In this document: in pieces, positions 24,301 to 32,281 of the stretch
Layout: each line of letters opens with the position of its first letter
Position numbering within the stretch: position 1 is the first letter of the stretch
Assembly (NCBI GenBank): GCA_017940245.1
Contig: JAGAYZ010000015.1
Coordinates: 98,049 to 162,048, forward strand
Source: Muribaculaceae bacterium
GTDB lineage: Bacteria > Bacteroidota > Bacteroidia > Bacteroidales > Muribaculaceae
DNA length: 64,000 bases
Direction: 5' to 3'
Program-made: the position numbers and the translations under genes
The notes under the pieces: generated by a model
What the model was told of the DNA's origin: nothing
The model's database searches: none
The model's input: only the letters and a program-made list of their open reading frames with translations

Positions 24301-26562
24301 CTTTGTGCATTCATACACTTTGAGTGAAGCCGGATAAGTAGCATTAGTCCCATTGCGGCCCGTACCACTAAGCTTGACTGCTGTTGTATTGGTAACATAA
24401 TAACTAATCGTCCTAACATCTGTATTAGTTCGGCTATTATAACCAATTGCACGAGCTGTTGCACTTGTAAAAAAAGCACTACTTCCATTAAATGGATTGG
24501 TATATGACGCTTCACTAGTCCAAGTTGTTCCCGCATAGGTGTTGTTTGTTCCCAAACTACACTCTATCCAAGCTTGAGGATGACCACTACCGACAGTTGA
24601 ACTTGTAGTTGAATACCTTGCACCAACAAATGCACCATAGGTTGGCAAAGTCAACCACGCTATTCCATTTTCGCTATATTCAGTGTACTTATACAGATTG
24701 TTGACCAGAGCAGTGCGCCAGCCAGCTTCGTCGATGGTGGCATACTTGGCGATGTCGAGGTAGGCATCGCTGGCAGTGCCGCCGGTGCTGACTTCAGCAT
24801 TAAGCGCCACCGTCTGCGCCTCGGCACCATTGCTGGTGAGCGTCACAGTGCCGGTATAAGTTCCATCGTCGGCAGGAGCCGTAAATGTTACAGTCACCGT
24901 AACAGGTGTATTATCGCTGATGCTTGCCGCCGGGATTGTTGCTGGCGACACGGTAAACATAGTGCTATTTGCACCGCTCAAAGCGAGTGCCACATCGCTA
25001 CTGATGAAGCGACCCGTCACATTAAACGTCTGTGTGGTCTGTTGCTCGGCATCGGCAGTAAACGAAAGTGCCGTGGGCGACACCACCAGCGTGGGAGTCG
25101 CAGCCTGGGCAGTGCCGGTAATGGGCACTGTCACGGTCGAAGCCCCATTGCTGCTCAGCGAGAGTGTGGCACTGGTCGTGCCGGCTAACGTGGGCGCATA
25201 GGTAACGGTAATGGTGCCGCCACTGGTGCCGAGCGAGGTTTTGTCGATGCTATATACATTTGCACCTGAAATCGAAGCGGTGATGTTTTGGCTCAGATTG
25301 GTGCCGGTCACGGTCACCGTCTTTGTGTAGGTGCGTGTTGCATAGGCATCGGCAAAGGTCACATTCGTTGGGTTAGCCGTGATTGTGGGGCCTTGAGCCG
25401 TTCCGCTCAGAGGCACCGTCACGCTGTTGGCACCCGTTCCTGTTGTGGTAAGCACCAGATTGGCAGTCGAGTTACCGCCTGCGGTGGGATGCCATGTCAC
25501 GGTCACCGTTTGTGGTGAAGCCGTGAAGCTGGTAGGCGACACGCTATAGTATCCATTGGCATCGTTCTGGATAGCTGCTGTGATGTTGCCCTGCAGGTTA
25601 CTACCGGTAATGGTCACCGTTTTGGTATAGGTCGAGCCGCTATTGCCAGTAAAGGTCAAGCTGGTGGGATTGGCCGCAATCACGGGTGCGGTATAGACGC
25701 CCTTTCCAGTGAGTACCACGGTCACCGTAGTGGCATTGCTGCTGGTGAGCGTCACAGTGCCGGTATAGTCGGCAGTGGTGTAGGCCGTGGGCTTGAAGGT
25801 GACGGTGATGGTCGCGCCATCACCCTCGGCTGTAGCTTTTGCGACGCTGGTCGGTGAGATGGAAAACGCCGACGAGCCACTCTTGGCAAGCGTGATGTTG
25901 CCTTCGAGGTTGGCACCGGTCACGGTAAACGTCTGGGTATAGGTACCACCAGCCACTTGGTCACCAAACGCCACACTGGCTGGCGTAGCCGTAATGCGAG
26001 GCGTATTCGTATTATTCAAAATGTATTCAATTCCAGCTAGGGCATTTATAATGCCATTTCCTCGTTGCTTGGCAGGGCTGGCAGGATTACTGTAGGCTGT
26101 TGCCGTATGTGCAATCACATCTTTCACGCCATCAACATCTAGCGTAGGATCAGCCTGTAAATAAAGTGCCACAACACCTGCCGAAATTGGCGTTGCCATT
26201 GATGTTCCACTCATCCAACCCCAGTAATCATAAGTGTTGGAACCCAACGAGACACGATATGAACCATACGAATTTGAAATATAACCCGAAGTGTCATGAC
26301 GATTCAGTGAAGAGACAACTGAATGGCCTGGAGCTGTGATGAACGGGTGGTTTACGCCATTATAATCTGTTCCAAAACTTGAAAAGTAGGCCACGTCACC
26401 TTCATCATACGATCCATTGCTAAGCTGAGAGGTGCGACTGCCATAATAAGTAGGCACAGTCAGTCGAGTTGCTGCTGCACCCACACTGATTGTTTTACTA
26501 CCTGTCATATCATCACACATAGTACCATCCGACAGACCTGCGCTCAATGTATAACCACTCAC
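21385..26562 (-). CDS. S8 subtilisin-like protease, C-terminal part (after an in-frame stop)
   Basis: 1725 codons in the same frame as the upstream S8 fragment. The beginning carries the catalytic Ser, GWMSGTSMATPISAG near residue 115, so it completes the protease domain. About six Ig/HYDIN-like repeats of 85-100 residues follow (for example ITANPTNVTFADAYATRTYT and VSPTALSFTADAEQQTTQTF). Three copies of a module of roughly 190-210 residues alternate with them, each opening with YLDIAKYATI or YLDIANYGTI and closing with YEIAFQTPL-like text. The end, VARYNVAGQRVDKNYRGVVI then SDGTSRKVVVR, resembles the C-terminal sorting tails of Bacteroidota secreted proteins. The GTG at 26562 is only a formal start. 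With the upstream part, the gene would encode about 2.2 thousand residues. Confidence 0.85.
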   Translation of the reverse strand: MSGYTLSAGLSDGTMCDDMTGSKTISVGAAATRLTVPTYYGSRTSQLSNGSYDEGDVAYFSSFGTDYNGVNHPFITAPGHSVVSSLNRHDTSGYISNSYGSYRVSLGSNTYDYWGWMSGTSMATPISAGVVALYLQADPTLDVDGVKDVIAHTATAYSNPASPAKQRGNGIINALAGIEYILNNTNTPRITATPASVAFGDQVAGGTYTQTFTVTGANLEGNITLAKSGSSAFSISPTSVAKATAEGDGATITVTFKPTAYTTADYTGTVTLTSSNATTVTVVLTGKGVYTAPVIAANPTSLTFTGNSGSTYTKTVTITGSNLQGNITAAIQNDANGYYSVSPTSFTASPQTVTVTWHPTAGGNSTANLVLTTTGTGANSVTVPLSGTAQGPTITANPTNVTFADAYATRTYTKTVTVTGTNLSQNITASISGANVYSIDKTSLGTSGGTITVTYAPTLAGTTSATLSLSSNGASTVTVPITGTAQAATPTLVVSPTALSFTADAEQQTTQTFNVTGRFISSDVALALSGANSTMFTVSPATIPAASISDNTPVTVTVTFTAPADDGTYTGTVTLTSNGAEAQTVALNAEVSTGGTASDAYLDIAKYATIDEAGWRTALVNNLYKYTEYSENGIAWLTLPTYGAFVGARYSTTSSTVGSGHPQAWIECSLGTNNTYAGTTWTSEASYTNPFNGSSAFFTSATARAIGYNSRTNTDVRTISYYVTNTTAVKLSGTGRNGTNATYPASLKVYECTKNGDNLIPSTTATKSLTNSSTTTFTLTADDLEASKIYKVETSIYRGYMYEIAFQTPLNKPSLSVTPSELSIKAAPGETATATFNVKGRLLTDNVAVTLTDQNGVFAVNPTNISISDAQAGSDVTVSFSSETEGTFTGTVTVVSGNLSETISLIGVSADGGTASDNYLNIAKYATINAAGWPTSSIENLYQYKEYPEDDCAWLTVANYGVNIASDTQKWFTPNTIKSSAGSWDATDIFFGDDTYFGATGTSYYANWTEDYQDFYVTNCTLVKQYAYNSSSNYPLIMTIYECTENADGTLTAGTTAVQTIQSTVYSATELITSSALDASKIYKIRVYNDYSRLYEIGFQTPLTKPTLTIDPEELDFIAEPGQMQTQTFTLTGMRLTEDVTLILTDEKGVYDISVSSVSRADASAGVEVTVTFNAPEYDGSYRAQVMVSSGEASAQLGLYGSVGKPGSAYSRYLDIANYGTISTGNWYVDVIDNPYKYTENVTDQVAWLTMPVYMAREAWLYNDQNWVGNYNNYYIHVSETEGLAWDATDVFPGDDYYFTSTKSYGLGQVSTTNTDLAYTYYNVTNCTQVKAYGYNTSGTTSSYPAFIQIFELTENTDGTLTMSETRTDIQSTYTTSSDVTMTSIELDPAKIYRVYVGGARSYFYEVAFRTPLPDEKTLAELVDAGVEQQHYKIVAGDLRLVYVSGDSKKLYCKDDNQFASKSIIEEGQIDYVKTKAGLQNGDWDQSNWVVLYNSAGWSNEVVPLMGRRLKGVSGQFIDRTNPTVATSLVPQIYDETEQAVNYMENVNTYITCNFLGTTQTGSDGNTYFFVTPKPMEIAQINWAMWDEETGSFVVPPATGSSNQAHLDGGFYANDSEYDGTMPELRNGYVYNFVGMVRHEQVASSSIKAPRKAGVSNSYVVYPLSGMTDVGRVEGDVITAVSDLKAGAAVEVARYNVAGQRVDKNYRGVVIVMMSDGTSRKVVVR
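22320..24780 (-). repeat. Three copies of an unknown ~200-residue module in the S8 protein
   Basis: Copies begin near 24778, 23820 and 22940 (reading leftwards). Shared text: YLDIAKYATIDEAGW, YLNIAKYATINAAGW, YLDIANYGTISTGNW at the start, an AWLT(L/V/M)P-YG-like core, a FFTSATA/YYVTN block, then KIYKVETSIYRGYMYEIAFQ-like ends. Ig-like repeats separate them. Confidence 0.7.
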
Positions 26563-26568
26563 GCTTCC

Positions 26569-26571
26569 TTA
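26569..26571 (-). other. In-frame TAA interrupting the S8 gene
   Basis: The frame reads Leu-Ala-Ser-TAA-Gly-Ser-Val-Ser-Gly-Tyr. Both sides are in the same frame and together give a continuous S8 domain, so a single base change explains the break. Confidence 0.85.
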
Positions 26572-28029
26572 GGATGCCAACTGGCTATAGTTGTTTTCGG
26601 TGAAAACGTTAATTACATTGCCAGCTTTTCCTGTAATGATATAAGCCACTTTGTAGGAACCTTGATTCCGTCCCAACTGTGCCCATATATTGATGTTGTA
26701 ACGGTTATTGTTCGCATCAACACCACCTTCAATGGTAATACCTTGTGAACCGCTTGTACTAAAGTAACTCGATAGCGTGTTTGCACTAATTGTTCCACTA
26801 CTCATTGCCTGACTCGTATAAACGGCCGTTCCACTACTATTAAGCACTTTAACTGTAACCTTAAGTTCTTCGTTGGTGCTATTCCATATATCACAAGCGC
26901 CAACCAAGCCATAGCTACTGCTATAGTTACTATTAAAATAAGATGTTCCTGTGTGAATGACAGCCATGGCATCGCTATTGCTCGACAAAGTCTTTGTCGC
27001 ATAGCCCGTGCAGTCAGCCTCATTACCTGCTGCCAATAGAATCACTGCACCATATTTTTCTGCAACTTCGTCATAGCCTATGCTTGTTCCACTCTTGCCA
27101 TCGTGAGGCCCTGTCTCACCACCAATGCTGATACTTATCACACACGGTTTTCCCACACTCTTGGCATAATTAGCTATGTACTTGGCACTATTAATTAAAG
27201 CTGTTTCTGTAAGATCCTCTCCACATCCAGCCAGCACCAAGTCCACATTAGGAGCCATACCGGAATAATTACCGACTTTTGATCCGGCCGCACAACCAGT
27301 AGTGTGCGTGCCATGGCTCGCACTCGTATCATCTGTTGTTTGTGCTGCAATCGCAGTGGCTGTGGTATACGCATATCCGGGAAGTTCCACTCCATCTATA
27401 CTGGTCTTTACGCCACCAGTGCCGGCCGACGAGTCGTTTGGTTTATATATTGCTTTCACGCGTGTATTTCCGTCGGCATCTTTAAAAGCAAGATGATTAA
27501 ACTCAATTCCATCATCAATAATGCCTAGAACCACGCCTGTCCCATCATACTCCTGTGGCAACCCATTATTTAAGCCATCCCACACCTTATCGGCATTAGT
27601 CACCGTCTTTGCCTCGTCAGTTAAAGGCTTTAACTTTCGGGCGATTGACACTTGTTTCACGCATTCTAGCTGTGAAACGGCTTCGATTTGACCTATTGGC
27701 ACCCTGGCAGTAATGAAATGATCATATACCCCATTCACTTCCACACCGAGATCTTCCAGGTCGGAGATTGAAGCCCCCTCATTCAAAGAGATAAAACAAT
27801 CAACATATTCTACCCCTTGAATAGCTTGGGGTTTGGCAAATGTAGATTTCTTAATAACTGCCGTGTCCTCAAGAAGATTGTTTGCACGACGTTGTAGAAA
27901 CACTTTTGTTCCCGCCGATAGTTTGTCAACTTCTTGAGCTAGAGCCGGCAACATGGCTGCCAGCAATAGCATCAACAGGAGCGGCCTGAGGTAGGCCGGC
28001 CTACGTTTGCGCATTAAAAATCTTTTCAT
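26569..28029 (-). CDS. S8 subtilisin-like protease, N-terminal part (ends at an in-frame stop)
   Basis: 486 residues from the ATG at 28029: signal peptide (RPLLLMLLLAAMLPALAQ), an inhibitor-like propeptide with VEYVDCFISLNEGASISDLE, then the first part of an S8 domain. Catalytic Asp is in VVLGIIDDGIEFNHLAF, His in SHGTHTTGCAAGS, and the oxyanion Asn in AVILLAAGNEADC. The catalytic Ser is missing because translation stops at 26569; it lies in the next open reading frame. As written the product cannot be an active protease unless the stop is read through. The GTG at 28041 is an alternative start but precedes the signal peptide only by four residues. Confidence 0.85.
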   Translation of the reverse strand: MKRFLMRKRRPAYLRPLLLMLLLAAMLPALAQEVDKLSAGTKVFLQRRANNLLEDTAVIKKSTFAKPQAIQGVEYVDCFISLNEGASISDLEDLGVEVNGVYDHFITARVPIGQIEAVSQLECVKQVSIARKLKPLTDEAKTVTNADKVWDGLNNGLPQEYDGTGVVLGIIDDGIEFNHLAFKDADGNTRVKAIYKPNDSSAGTGGVKTSIDGVELPGYAYTTATAIAAQTTDDTSASHGTHTTGCAAGSKVGNYSGMAPNVDLVLAGCGEDLTETALINSAKYIANYAKSVGKPCVISISIGGETGPHDGKSGTSIGYDEVAEKYGAVILLAAGNEADCTGYATKTLSSNSDAMAVIHTGTSYFNSNYSSSYGLVGACDIWNSTNEELKVTVKVLNSSGTAVYTSQAMSSGTISANTLSSYFSTSGSQGITIEGGVDANNNRYNINIWAQLGRNQGSYKVAYIITGKAGNVINVFTENNYSQLAS

Positions 28030-28071
28030 ATCTAATAGCACTTTGATGAATTTTCAATTATTTAGAATTAA

Positions 28072-28079
28072 CAAAATTA
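28072..28079 (-). promoter_or_regulatory. -7 box (TAATTTTG) for the S8 gene
   Basis: Minus strand TAATTTTG, 43-50 bases before the ATG at 28029. It shows the broken gene still has a normal promoter. Confidence 0.5.
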
Positions 28080-28227
28080 ATAATTATTAGGTTCAGCAAC
28101 AAAAAGAAACAAGAAAATTTCATTAAAACACAAACTTTCTGTAGCAAACAAAAGAAATAATCTGACAAAAGGTGTAAGAGAAACTCAGATTTCACCAAGT
28201 TTCTCCTCACAAATACCACTTTATAAT

Positions 28228-30183
28228 TTATCGTAAGGCACGCATGGCATTGAGCACGGCCAGCACGGTCACGCCCACATCGGCAAAGACCGCCATCCAC
28301 ATTGTGGCGCAGCCTATAGCCGCCAGTACCAGCACTGCCGCCTTGATGCCGATGGCCAACCACACGTTTTGACGCGCGATACCCACTGTGCGCCGGGCAA
28401 TAGCGATGGCGGTGGCCAGTTTTGATGGCCGGTCGTCCATGAGCACTACGTCGGCAGCTTCGATAGCCGCGTCACTGCCCAGGCCGCCCATAGCGATACC
28501 CACATCGGCACGGGCCAGCACGGGTGCGTCGTTGATGCCGTCGCCCACAAAGGCCACACATTCCTTTTCGGCTTTCGCGTCAATGATCTGGTTCATGCAC
28601 TCCACCTTGTCGGCCGGCATGAGCCCAGCATGATATTCTGTTATGCCCAATTGCTGAGCCACATGGTGGGCAACCTCGTGACGGTCGCCGGTGAGCATCA
28701 CCAATCGCATCACACCCTGCTCGCGCAGTTGCCTAATGGCCTGGGCACTATCGGGTTTAACTTGGTCGTTAATAATAATGTGGCCGGCATAGTCGCCATC
28801 GATGGCCACATGAATTATCGTGCCCACATGGTCGCACTCGTGCCACTGCGCACCGACGCTCTCCATGAGTCGTGTGCCTCCCACGCACACCACATTGTCA
28901 CCCACACGGGCACGAATACCCTGCCCGGCAATCTCTTCCACATCGGTCACACGACAACCATCGGTGGACTCATCGGGAAACGCGTCACGCAGCGCGGCGC
29001 CGATGGGATGCGTCGAGTAATGCTCAACATGAGCAGCAAGGTGCAGCAGATGGTGTTCATCGCACGTGTCGGGATGAACGGCCTCGACAGCAAACTGGCC
29101 ACGAGTGAGCGTTCCCGTCTTGTCCATCACCACCGTGCTGACATGCGACAAGGCGTCGATGAAGTTAGCACCCTTGATGAGAATGCCACGGCGCGACGCA
29201 CCGCCCAAGCCGCCGAAGAACGTGAGCGGCACACTGATGACCAGCGCACACGGGCACGACACGACCAGGAACATCAGCGCACGATAGAGCCATGTGGGGA
29301 AAGCCGTCATGAAATCACCAGAAAACAATGGTGGCAACACGGCCAGCACCACGGCGGCCAGCACCACAACGGGGGTATAGATCCGGGCAAATCGCCTGAT
29401 AAAAGTTTCACTGCGCGACTTGCGCTCGCCGGCATGCTCTACCAACTCAATGATTTTGCTAGCGGTGCTTTCGTCGAACGACTTGGTGGTGCGCACCTTC
29501 ACCACACCGCTCAAGTTAATGCAACCCGAGACCACCTCATCGCCCTCGCCGGCGTCGCGCGGCACGCTCTCGCCAGTGAGAGCTACGGTGTTGAGTGACG
29601 TGCAGCCCTCAATGATGATACCATCAAGCGGGACCTTGTCGCCAGGCTTGACCACGATGGTCTCTCCCACCCTCACATCAGTCGGGTTCACGGTCGTCTG
29701 CCGGCCGTCACGCTCCACGGTGGCCACATCGGGACGAATATCCATCAGGTGGGCGATGCTGTCGCGGCTTTTACCCTCGGCATAGCCCTCAAAGAGTTCT
29801 CCCACTTGAAAAAAGAGCATCACAAACACGGCCTCGGGAAATTGTGTCTCGGCACCGGGAAGGAACCCGATGCACAAGGCTCCCACCGTAGCCACCGCCA
29901 TCAGGAAATGCTCGTTGAACGCATCACCGTGCATCAAGCCCTCTGCGGCTTCGTGCAGTGTCTCACGCCCTATCAATAAATAAGGCACCAAATACAGCAG
30001 CAATAATTGCCACGTGGCCAATTGAAATGTCTTTTCGATATACACGGCCACTGCGAGCAGCAACGCCGTAACAACAATGAGCACCAGTTGTCCACGCAAG
30101 GAGCCGTGTTCGTGCTCATGATGGTGCTCGTGATGGCCGCAGCCACACGAGTCACAATGACAATGATGATGAGAATGTGCCAT
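28228..30183 (-). CDS. zntA: Heavy-metal translocating P-type ATPase (Zn/Cd/Co/Pb type)
   Basis: A 651-residue P1B-type ATPase from the ATG at 30183. The N-terminus is a metal-binding tail rich in His and Cys (MAHSHHHCHCDSCGCGHHEH). About eight membrane segments follow, with SCPCALVISVPL (the CPC metal site, near residue 310), DKTGTLTRG (phosphorylated Asp), TGESVPRD, MLTGDRHEVAHHVAQQLGI and VGDGINDAPVLARADVGIAM. It exports zinc, cadmium or related metals at the inner membrane. Upstream in-frame codons back to 30273 are discarded because the promoter at 30206-30213 lies after them. The Fur-family gene is just upstream with a palindrome between. Confidence 0.92.
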   Translation of the reverse strand: MAHSHHHCHCDSCGCGHHEHHHEHEHGSLRGQLVLIVVTALLLAVAVYIEKTFQLATWQLLLLYLVPYLLIGRETLHEAAEGLMHGDAFNEHFLMAVATVGALCIGFLPGAETQFPEAVFVMLFFQVGELFEGYAEGKSRDSIAHLMDIRPDVATVERDGRQTTVNPTDVRVGETIVVKPGDKVPLDGIIIEGCTSLNTVALTGESVPRDAGEGDEVVSGCINLSGVVKVRTTKSFDESTASKIIELVEHAGERKSRSETFIRRFARIYTPVVVLAAVVLAVLPPLFSGDFMTAFPTWLYRALMFLVVSCPCALVISVPLTFFGGLGGASRRGILIKGANFIDALSHVSTVVMDKTGTLTRGQFAVEAVHPDTCDEHHLLHLAAHVEHYSTHPIGAALRDAFPDESTDGCRVTDVEEIAGQGIRARVGDNVVCVGGTRLMESVGAQWHECDHVGTIIHVAIDGDYAGHIIINDQVKPDSAQAIRQLREQGVMRLVMLTGDRHEVAHHVAQQLGITEYHAGLMPADKVECMNQIIDAKAEKECVAFVGDGINDAPVLARADVGIAMGGLGSDAAIEAADVVLMDDRPSKLATAIAIARRTVGIARQNVWLAIGIKAAVLVLAAIGCATMWMAVFADVGVTVLAVLNAMRALR

Positions 30184-30205
30184 ACCTTTAGAGTTCTTTT
30201 CGCTG

Positions 30206-30213
30206 CAAAGGTA
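30206..30213 (-). promoter_or_regulatory. -7 box (TACCTTTG) for P-type ATPase
   Basis: Minus strand TACCTTTG, 23-30 bases before the ATG at 30183. This fixes the start codon. Confidence 0.65.
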
Positions 30214-30224
30214 GGGTCTTTTTC

Positions 30225-30241
30225 TTGCAACCGGGTTGCAA
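30225..30241. promoter_or_regulatory. Palindromic operator for a Fur-family regulator
   Basis: TTGCAACC and GGTTGCAA flank one central G, a perfect 8+1+8 palindrome just upstream of the ATPase -7 box and over the -33 region. It is probably the binding site of the Fur-family protein encoded immediately next to it, whose stop lies two bases away. Confidence 0.7.
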
Positions 30242-30242
30242 T

Positions 30243-30668
30243 CTACCGGTGAGAGGCTCGGCAACGAGGACACTCACCCTTAATGACAAACGACACCGAG
30301 TGGCTTGTAAAACCTTGTGGCAAGTCGATGTGTGGCAGATGAATGTCCTCCAGGCAATAGGATTCATGGCACGATTCACAATAGAAATGCAAATGGCTGT
30401 CGGCCATGTTGCACTCGCCATCGCTGCCGCACAATTCATAATGCAACACACCGCGTCCGTCTTCAAATCCATGCACCACGTCGTGCTCAAGAAACAAGGT
30501 AAGCACCCTGAAGATGCTGGACTTGTCCATCGTGACCAACGCGTCTTCAAGGCCAGAGAGCGATTGCGGCCTAGAGGATTCAGTGAGTGCGCGATAAACC
30601 AGCACACGGTTAGCCGTGGGCTTTATGCCTTTCTTATCCAGGCGCTCTAAGATTTCTTCTTGATTCAT
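30243..30668 (-). CDS. Fur-family metal-responsive repressor
   Basis: A 141-residue protein with the Fur fold: MNQEEILERLDKKGIKPTAN and RVLVYRALTESSRPQSLSGL (winged helix), DKSSIFRVLTLF (recognition helix), DSHLHFYCESCHESYCLED near residue 91 (metal ligands and the first CxxC) and KGECPRCRASH at the end (second CxxC). The two CxxC pairs bind structural zinc. Neighbourhood with a zinc/cadmium-type exporter suggests a Zur- or other metal-sensing role, but regulation of an exporter by a Fur homologue would be the reverse of classic Zur, so the metal is not fixed. Its start overlaps the TonB-like gene's stop by four bases, so it is co-transcribed with that gene. Confidence 0.9.
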   Translation of the reverse strand: MNQEEILERLDKKGIKPTANRVLVYRALTESSRPQSLSGLEDALVTMDKSSIFRVLTLFLEHDVVHGFEDGRGVLHYELCGSDGECNMADSHLHFYCESCHESYCLEDIHLPHIDLPQGFTSHSVSFVIKGECPRCRASHR

Positions 30669-31210
30669 CTACTCTCGGGATCAAACGTAACAGGCAGTGT
30701 GTACCACACATTCACGGGTTGTCCATTTTGGCGACCGGGCAAGAAATTTAGTAACATCTTGCACACTCTCACGGCCTCGGCATCAAACTCTGGCGCAAGA
30801 GAACGAACAACTTTCACGTGTCCTACCCGTCCGTTTTTTTTGACTTCAAATTGCAACACCACACGTCCTTGAATAGTGGTGTCGGCGGGATACTGAATGT
30901 GATTTTTAAAGAATTTCAACAAAGCGTTTTCGCCTCCGGGATACCTGGGCATAATCTCTACCGATTTGTATATCATGTCGCCTGAATCGGTCAGAGATAA
31001 CCTCTCTGTCTTCAAAAGCGAGACATTTCCATCGGTATCAATCTCCACGGTGCCTTCCTCACCGAAAATTTTAACGGTGCTGCCTGTAAGGTCGAGCGTG
31101 TCGCCTGCGGCGGTGACAGCTATTACTTGATTCTGCCCATTGACTTGAGCCACTTGCAGCAGCACCAATATCAAGCAGGTCGCTATCTTTAACAACACTT
31201 TTTCCATCAC
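30665..31210 (-). CDS. TonB C-terminal domain protein, secreted
   Basis: A 181-residue protein with a signal peptide (LLKIATCLILVLLQVAQVNG) and a C-terminal TonB-like domain: EIMPRYPGGENALLKFFKNH, then IQYP, GRVVLQFEVKKNGRVGHVKV and VNVWYTLPVTFDP. The PxYPGG and Y-P-x-x-A pattern is the usual one in Bacteroidota energy-transducer-like proteins. No transmembrane anchor remains after cleavage, so it may act in the periplasm rather than as a true TonB. It is the first gene of an operon with the Fur-family regulator, with a promoter at 31225-31232. Confidence 0.8.
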   Translation of the reverse strand: MMEKVLLKIATCLILVLLQVAQVNGQNQVIAVTAAGDTLDLTGSTVKIFGEEGTVEIDTDGNVSLLKTERLSLTDSGDMIYKSVEIMPRYPGGENALLKFFKNHIQYPADTTIQGRVVLQFEVKKNGRVGHVKVVRSLAPEFDAEAVRVCKMLLNFLPGRQNGQPVNVWYTLPVTFDPESR

Positions 31211-31224
31211 TCCATATTTTTTTG

Positions 31225-31232
31225 CAAATATA
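31225..31232 (-). promoter_or_regulatory. -7 box (TATATTTG) for TonB-like/Fur operon
   Basis: Minus strand TATATTTG, 15-22 bases before the ATG at 31210. Confidence 0.6.
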
Positions 31233-31255
31233 CGTTTTTTCTGCGGAATTATGAC

Positions 31256-31263
31256 TAATTTTG
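31256..31263 (+). promoter_or_regulatory. -7 box (TAATTTTG) for MBL-fold gene
   Basis: TAATTTTG, 21-28 bases before the GTG at 31284, divergent from the TonB-like promoter. Confidence 0.55.
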
Positions 31264-31283
31264 TAAAAAATCCACATTAGTCA

Positions 31284-32009
31284 GTGAAAATCACCACCAT
31301 AGGACATAGCGGAATGGCTGTGGAAAGCGATGACGGAGCGATAACGCTCGTTTTCGACTTTTACACCGACCACGCGCATGTGCTGGAAGCCATTCTGGCA
31401 CGCGCTCGAGCTTTATATGTGTTTGTATCACACAGTCATCGCGACCATTTGTGCCACGACATCTTCGACTGGCATGAGAAATATCCCGTCGTGCAATATG
31501 TGATTGCCAACGAATGTCGACGCAAACTCAAACGCGCCATAGACCTGGCCGTTCTGCCTGTCACCTTCCTTCATCACGACGAAGACTGGGCCGACGGTCA
31601 CATTGCTGTGCATGCGTTCAATTCCACCGATGTGGGGGTGAGTTTTGTGGTTGATGTGGAAGGCAAGCGCGTGTTTCATGCAGGAGACTACACATGCTGG
31701 CTCACCGACGAGATGACCGAAGCTGAACGGCGTAAGGCACGTGGCGACTTTCATGTCATCCTACAAGCCATCGCCGCCTACACGCGCCACATCGATGTGG
31801 CCATGATGCCGGTAGTGCCCAACCTTGGGGGCGACTTCGCATATGGCAACCGAGAATTTTTGAAAGCCGTGCAATGCGACCTGTTTATACCCATGCACAT
31901 GTGGGGACGCGACCGAGAGGCTACTCAGTTCCACCTTTACCGCAATCCACAACACGGCAGATGCCTGCACCTGCGAGAAGGTGAATCGGTTATTTTTCGG
32001 CCAGAATAG
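31284..32009 (+). CDS. Metallo-beta-lactamase fold hydrolase
   Basis: A 241-residue protein beginning MKITTIGHSGMAVESDDGAI, from a GTG. The metal motif is VFVSHSHRDHLCHDIF near residue 46 (HxHxDH), with FHAGDYTCWL near 130 and PNLGGDFAYGN then FIPMHMWG near 205 supplying later ligands. It resembles UPF0173-type predicted hydrolases; the substrate is unknown. It acts in the cytoplasm, as no signal peptide is seen. Its end overlaps the convergent HTH gene by 20 bases. Confidence 0.85.
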   Translation: MKITTIGHSGMAVESDDGAITLVFDFYTDHAHVLEAILARARALYVFVSHSHRDHLCHDIFDWHEKYPVVQYVIANECRRKLKRAIDLAVLPVTFLHHDEDWADGHIAVHAFNSTDVGVSFVVDVEGKRVFHAGDYTCWLTDEMTEAERRKARGDFHVILQAIAAYTRHIDVAMMPVVPNLGGDFAYGNREFLKAVQCDLFIPMHMWGRDREATQFHLYRNPQHGRCLHLREGESVIFRPE

Positions 32010-32238
32010 CCATAGCCATGTCCAAGATGCGCGTGTCATCGAGTGTGACATAGCCACCATTGGGACCCGGCTCGATGTGGATACCCATGTTAGACCCCTT
32101 ATCATAATCAGTTCCACCGAAGTAGTTGCGCACCGTCTGTGCGGGCACATTCAGTTGGTCGGCTATCGCATGGATTGAGCCTTCGGGAAGTTGATTCTTG
32201 ATATTACGCAACTCATTAAATGTAATTACCTTTGACAT
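31990..32238 (-). CDS. Small HTH DNA-binding protein
   Basis: An 82-residue protein, MSKVITFNELRNIKNQLPEG, with a helix-turn-helix reading IHAIADQLNVPAQTVRNYFG and a strand region GYVTLDDTRILDMAMAILAE. This pattern occurs in small Bacteroidales proteins of unknown targets. Single gene; its 3' end overlaps the MBL-fold gene tail by 20 bases, so the transcripts may interfere. No clear promoter was identified in the 43-base gap. Confidence 0.75.
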   Translation of the reverse strand: MSKVITFNELRNIKNQLPEGSIHAIADQLNVPAQTVRNYFGGTDYDKGSNMGIHIEPGPNGGYVTLDDTRILDMAMAILAEK

Positions 32239-32281
32239 AGTATATTATTCTTTATATTATTAGTGTATTCAATTACTTTTT

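Noticed and set aside
28630-29598. A 322-codon plus-strand frame opposite the P-type ATPase
   Set aside because: The ATPase motifs are all on the minus strand; this frame is His-rich noise.
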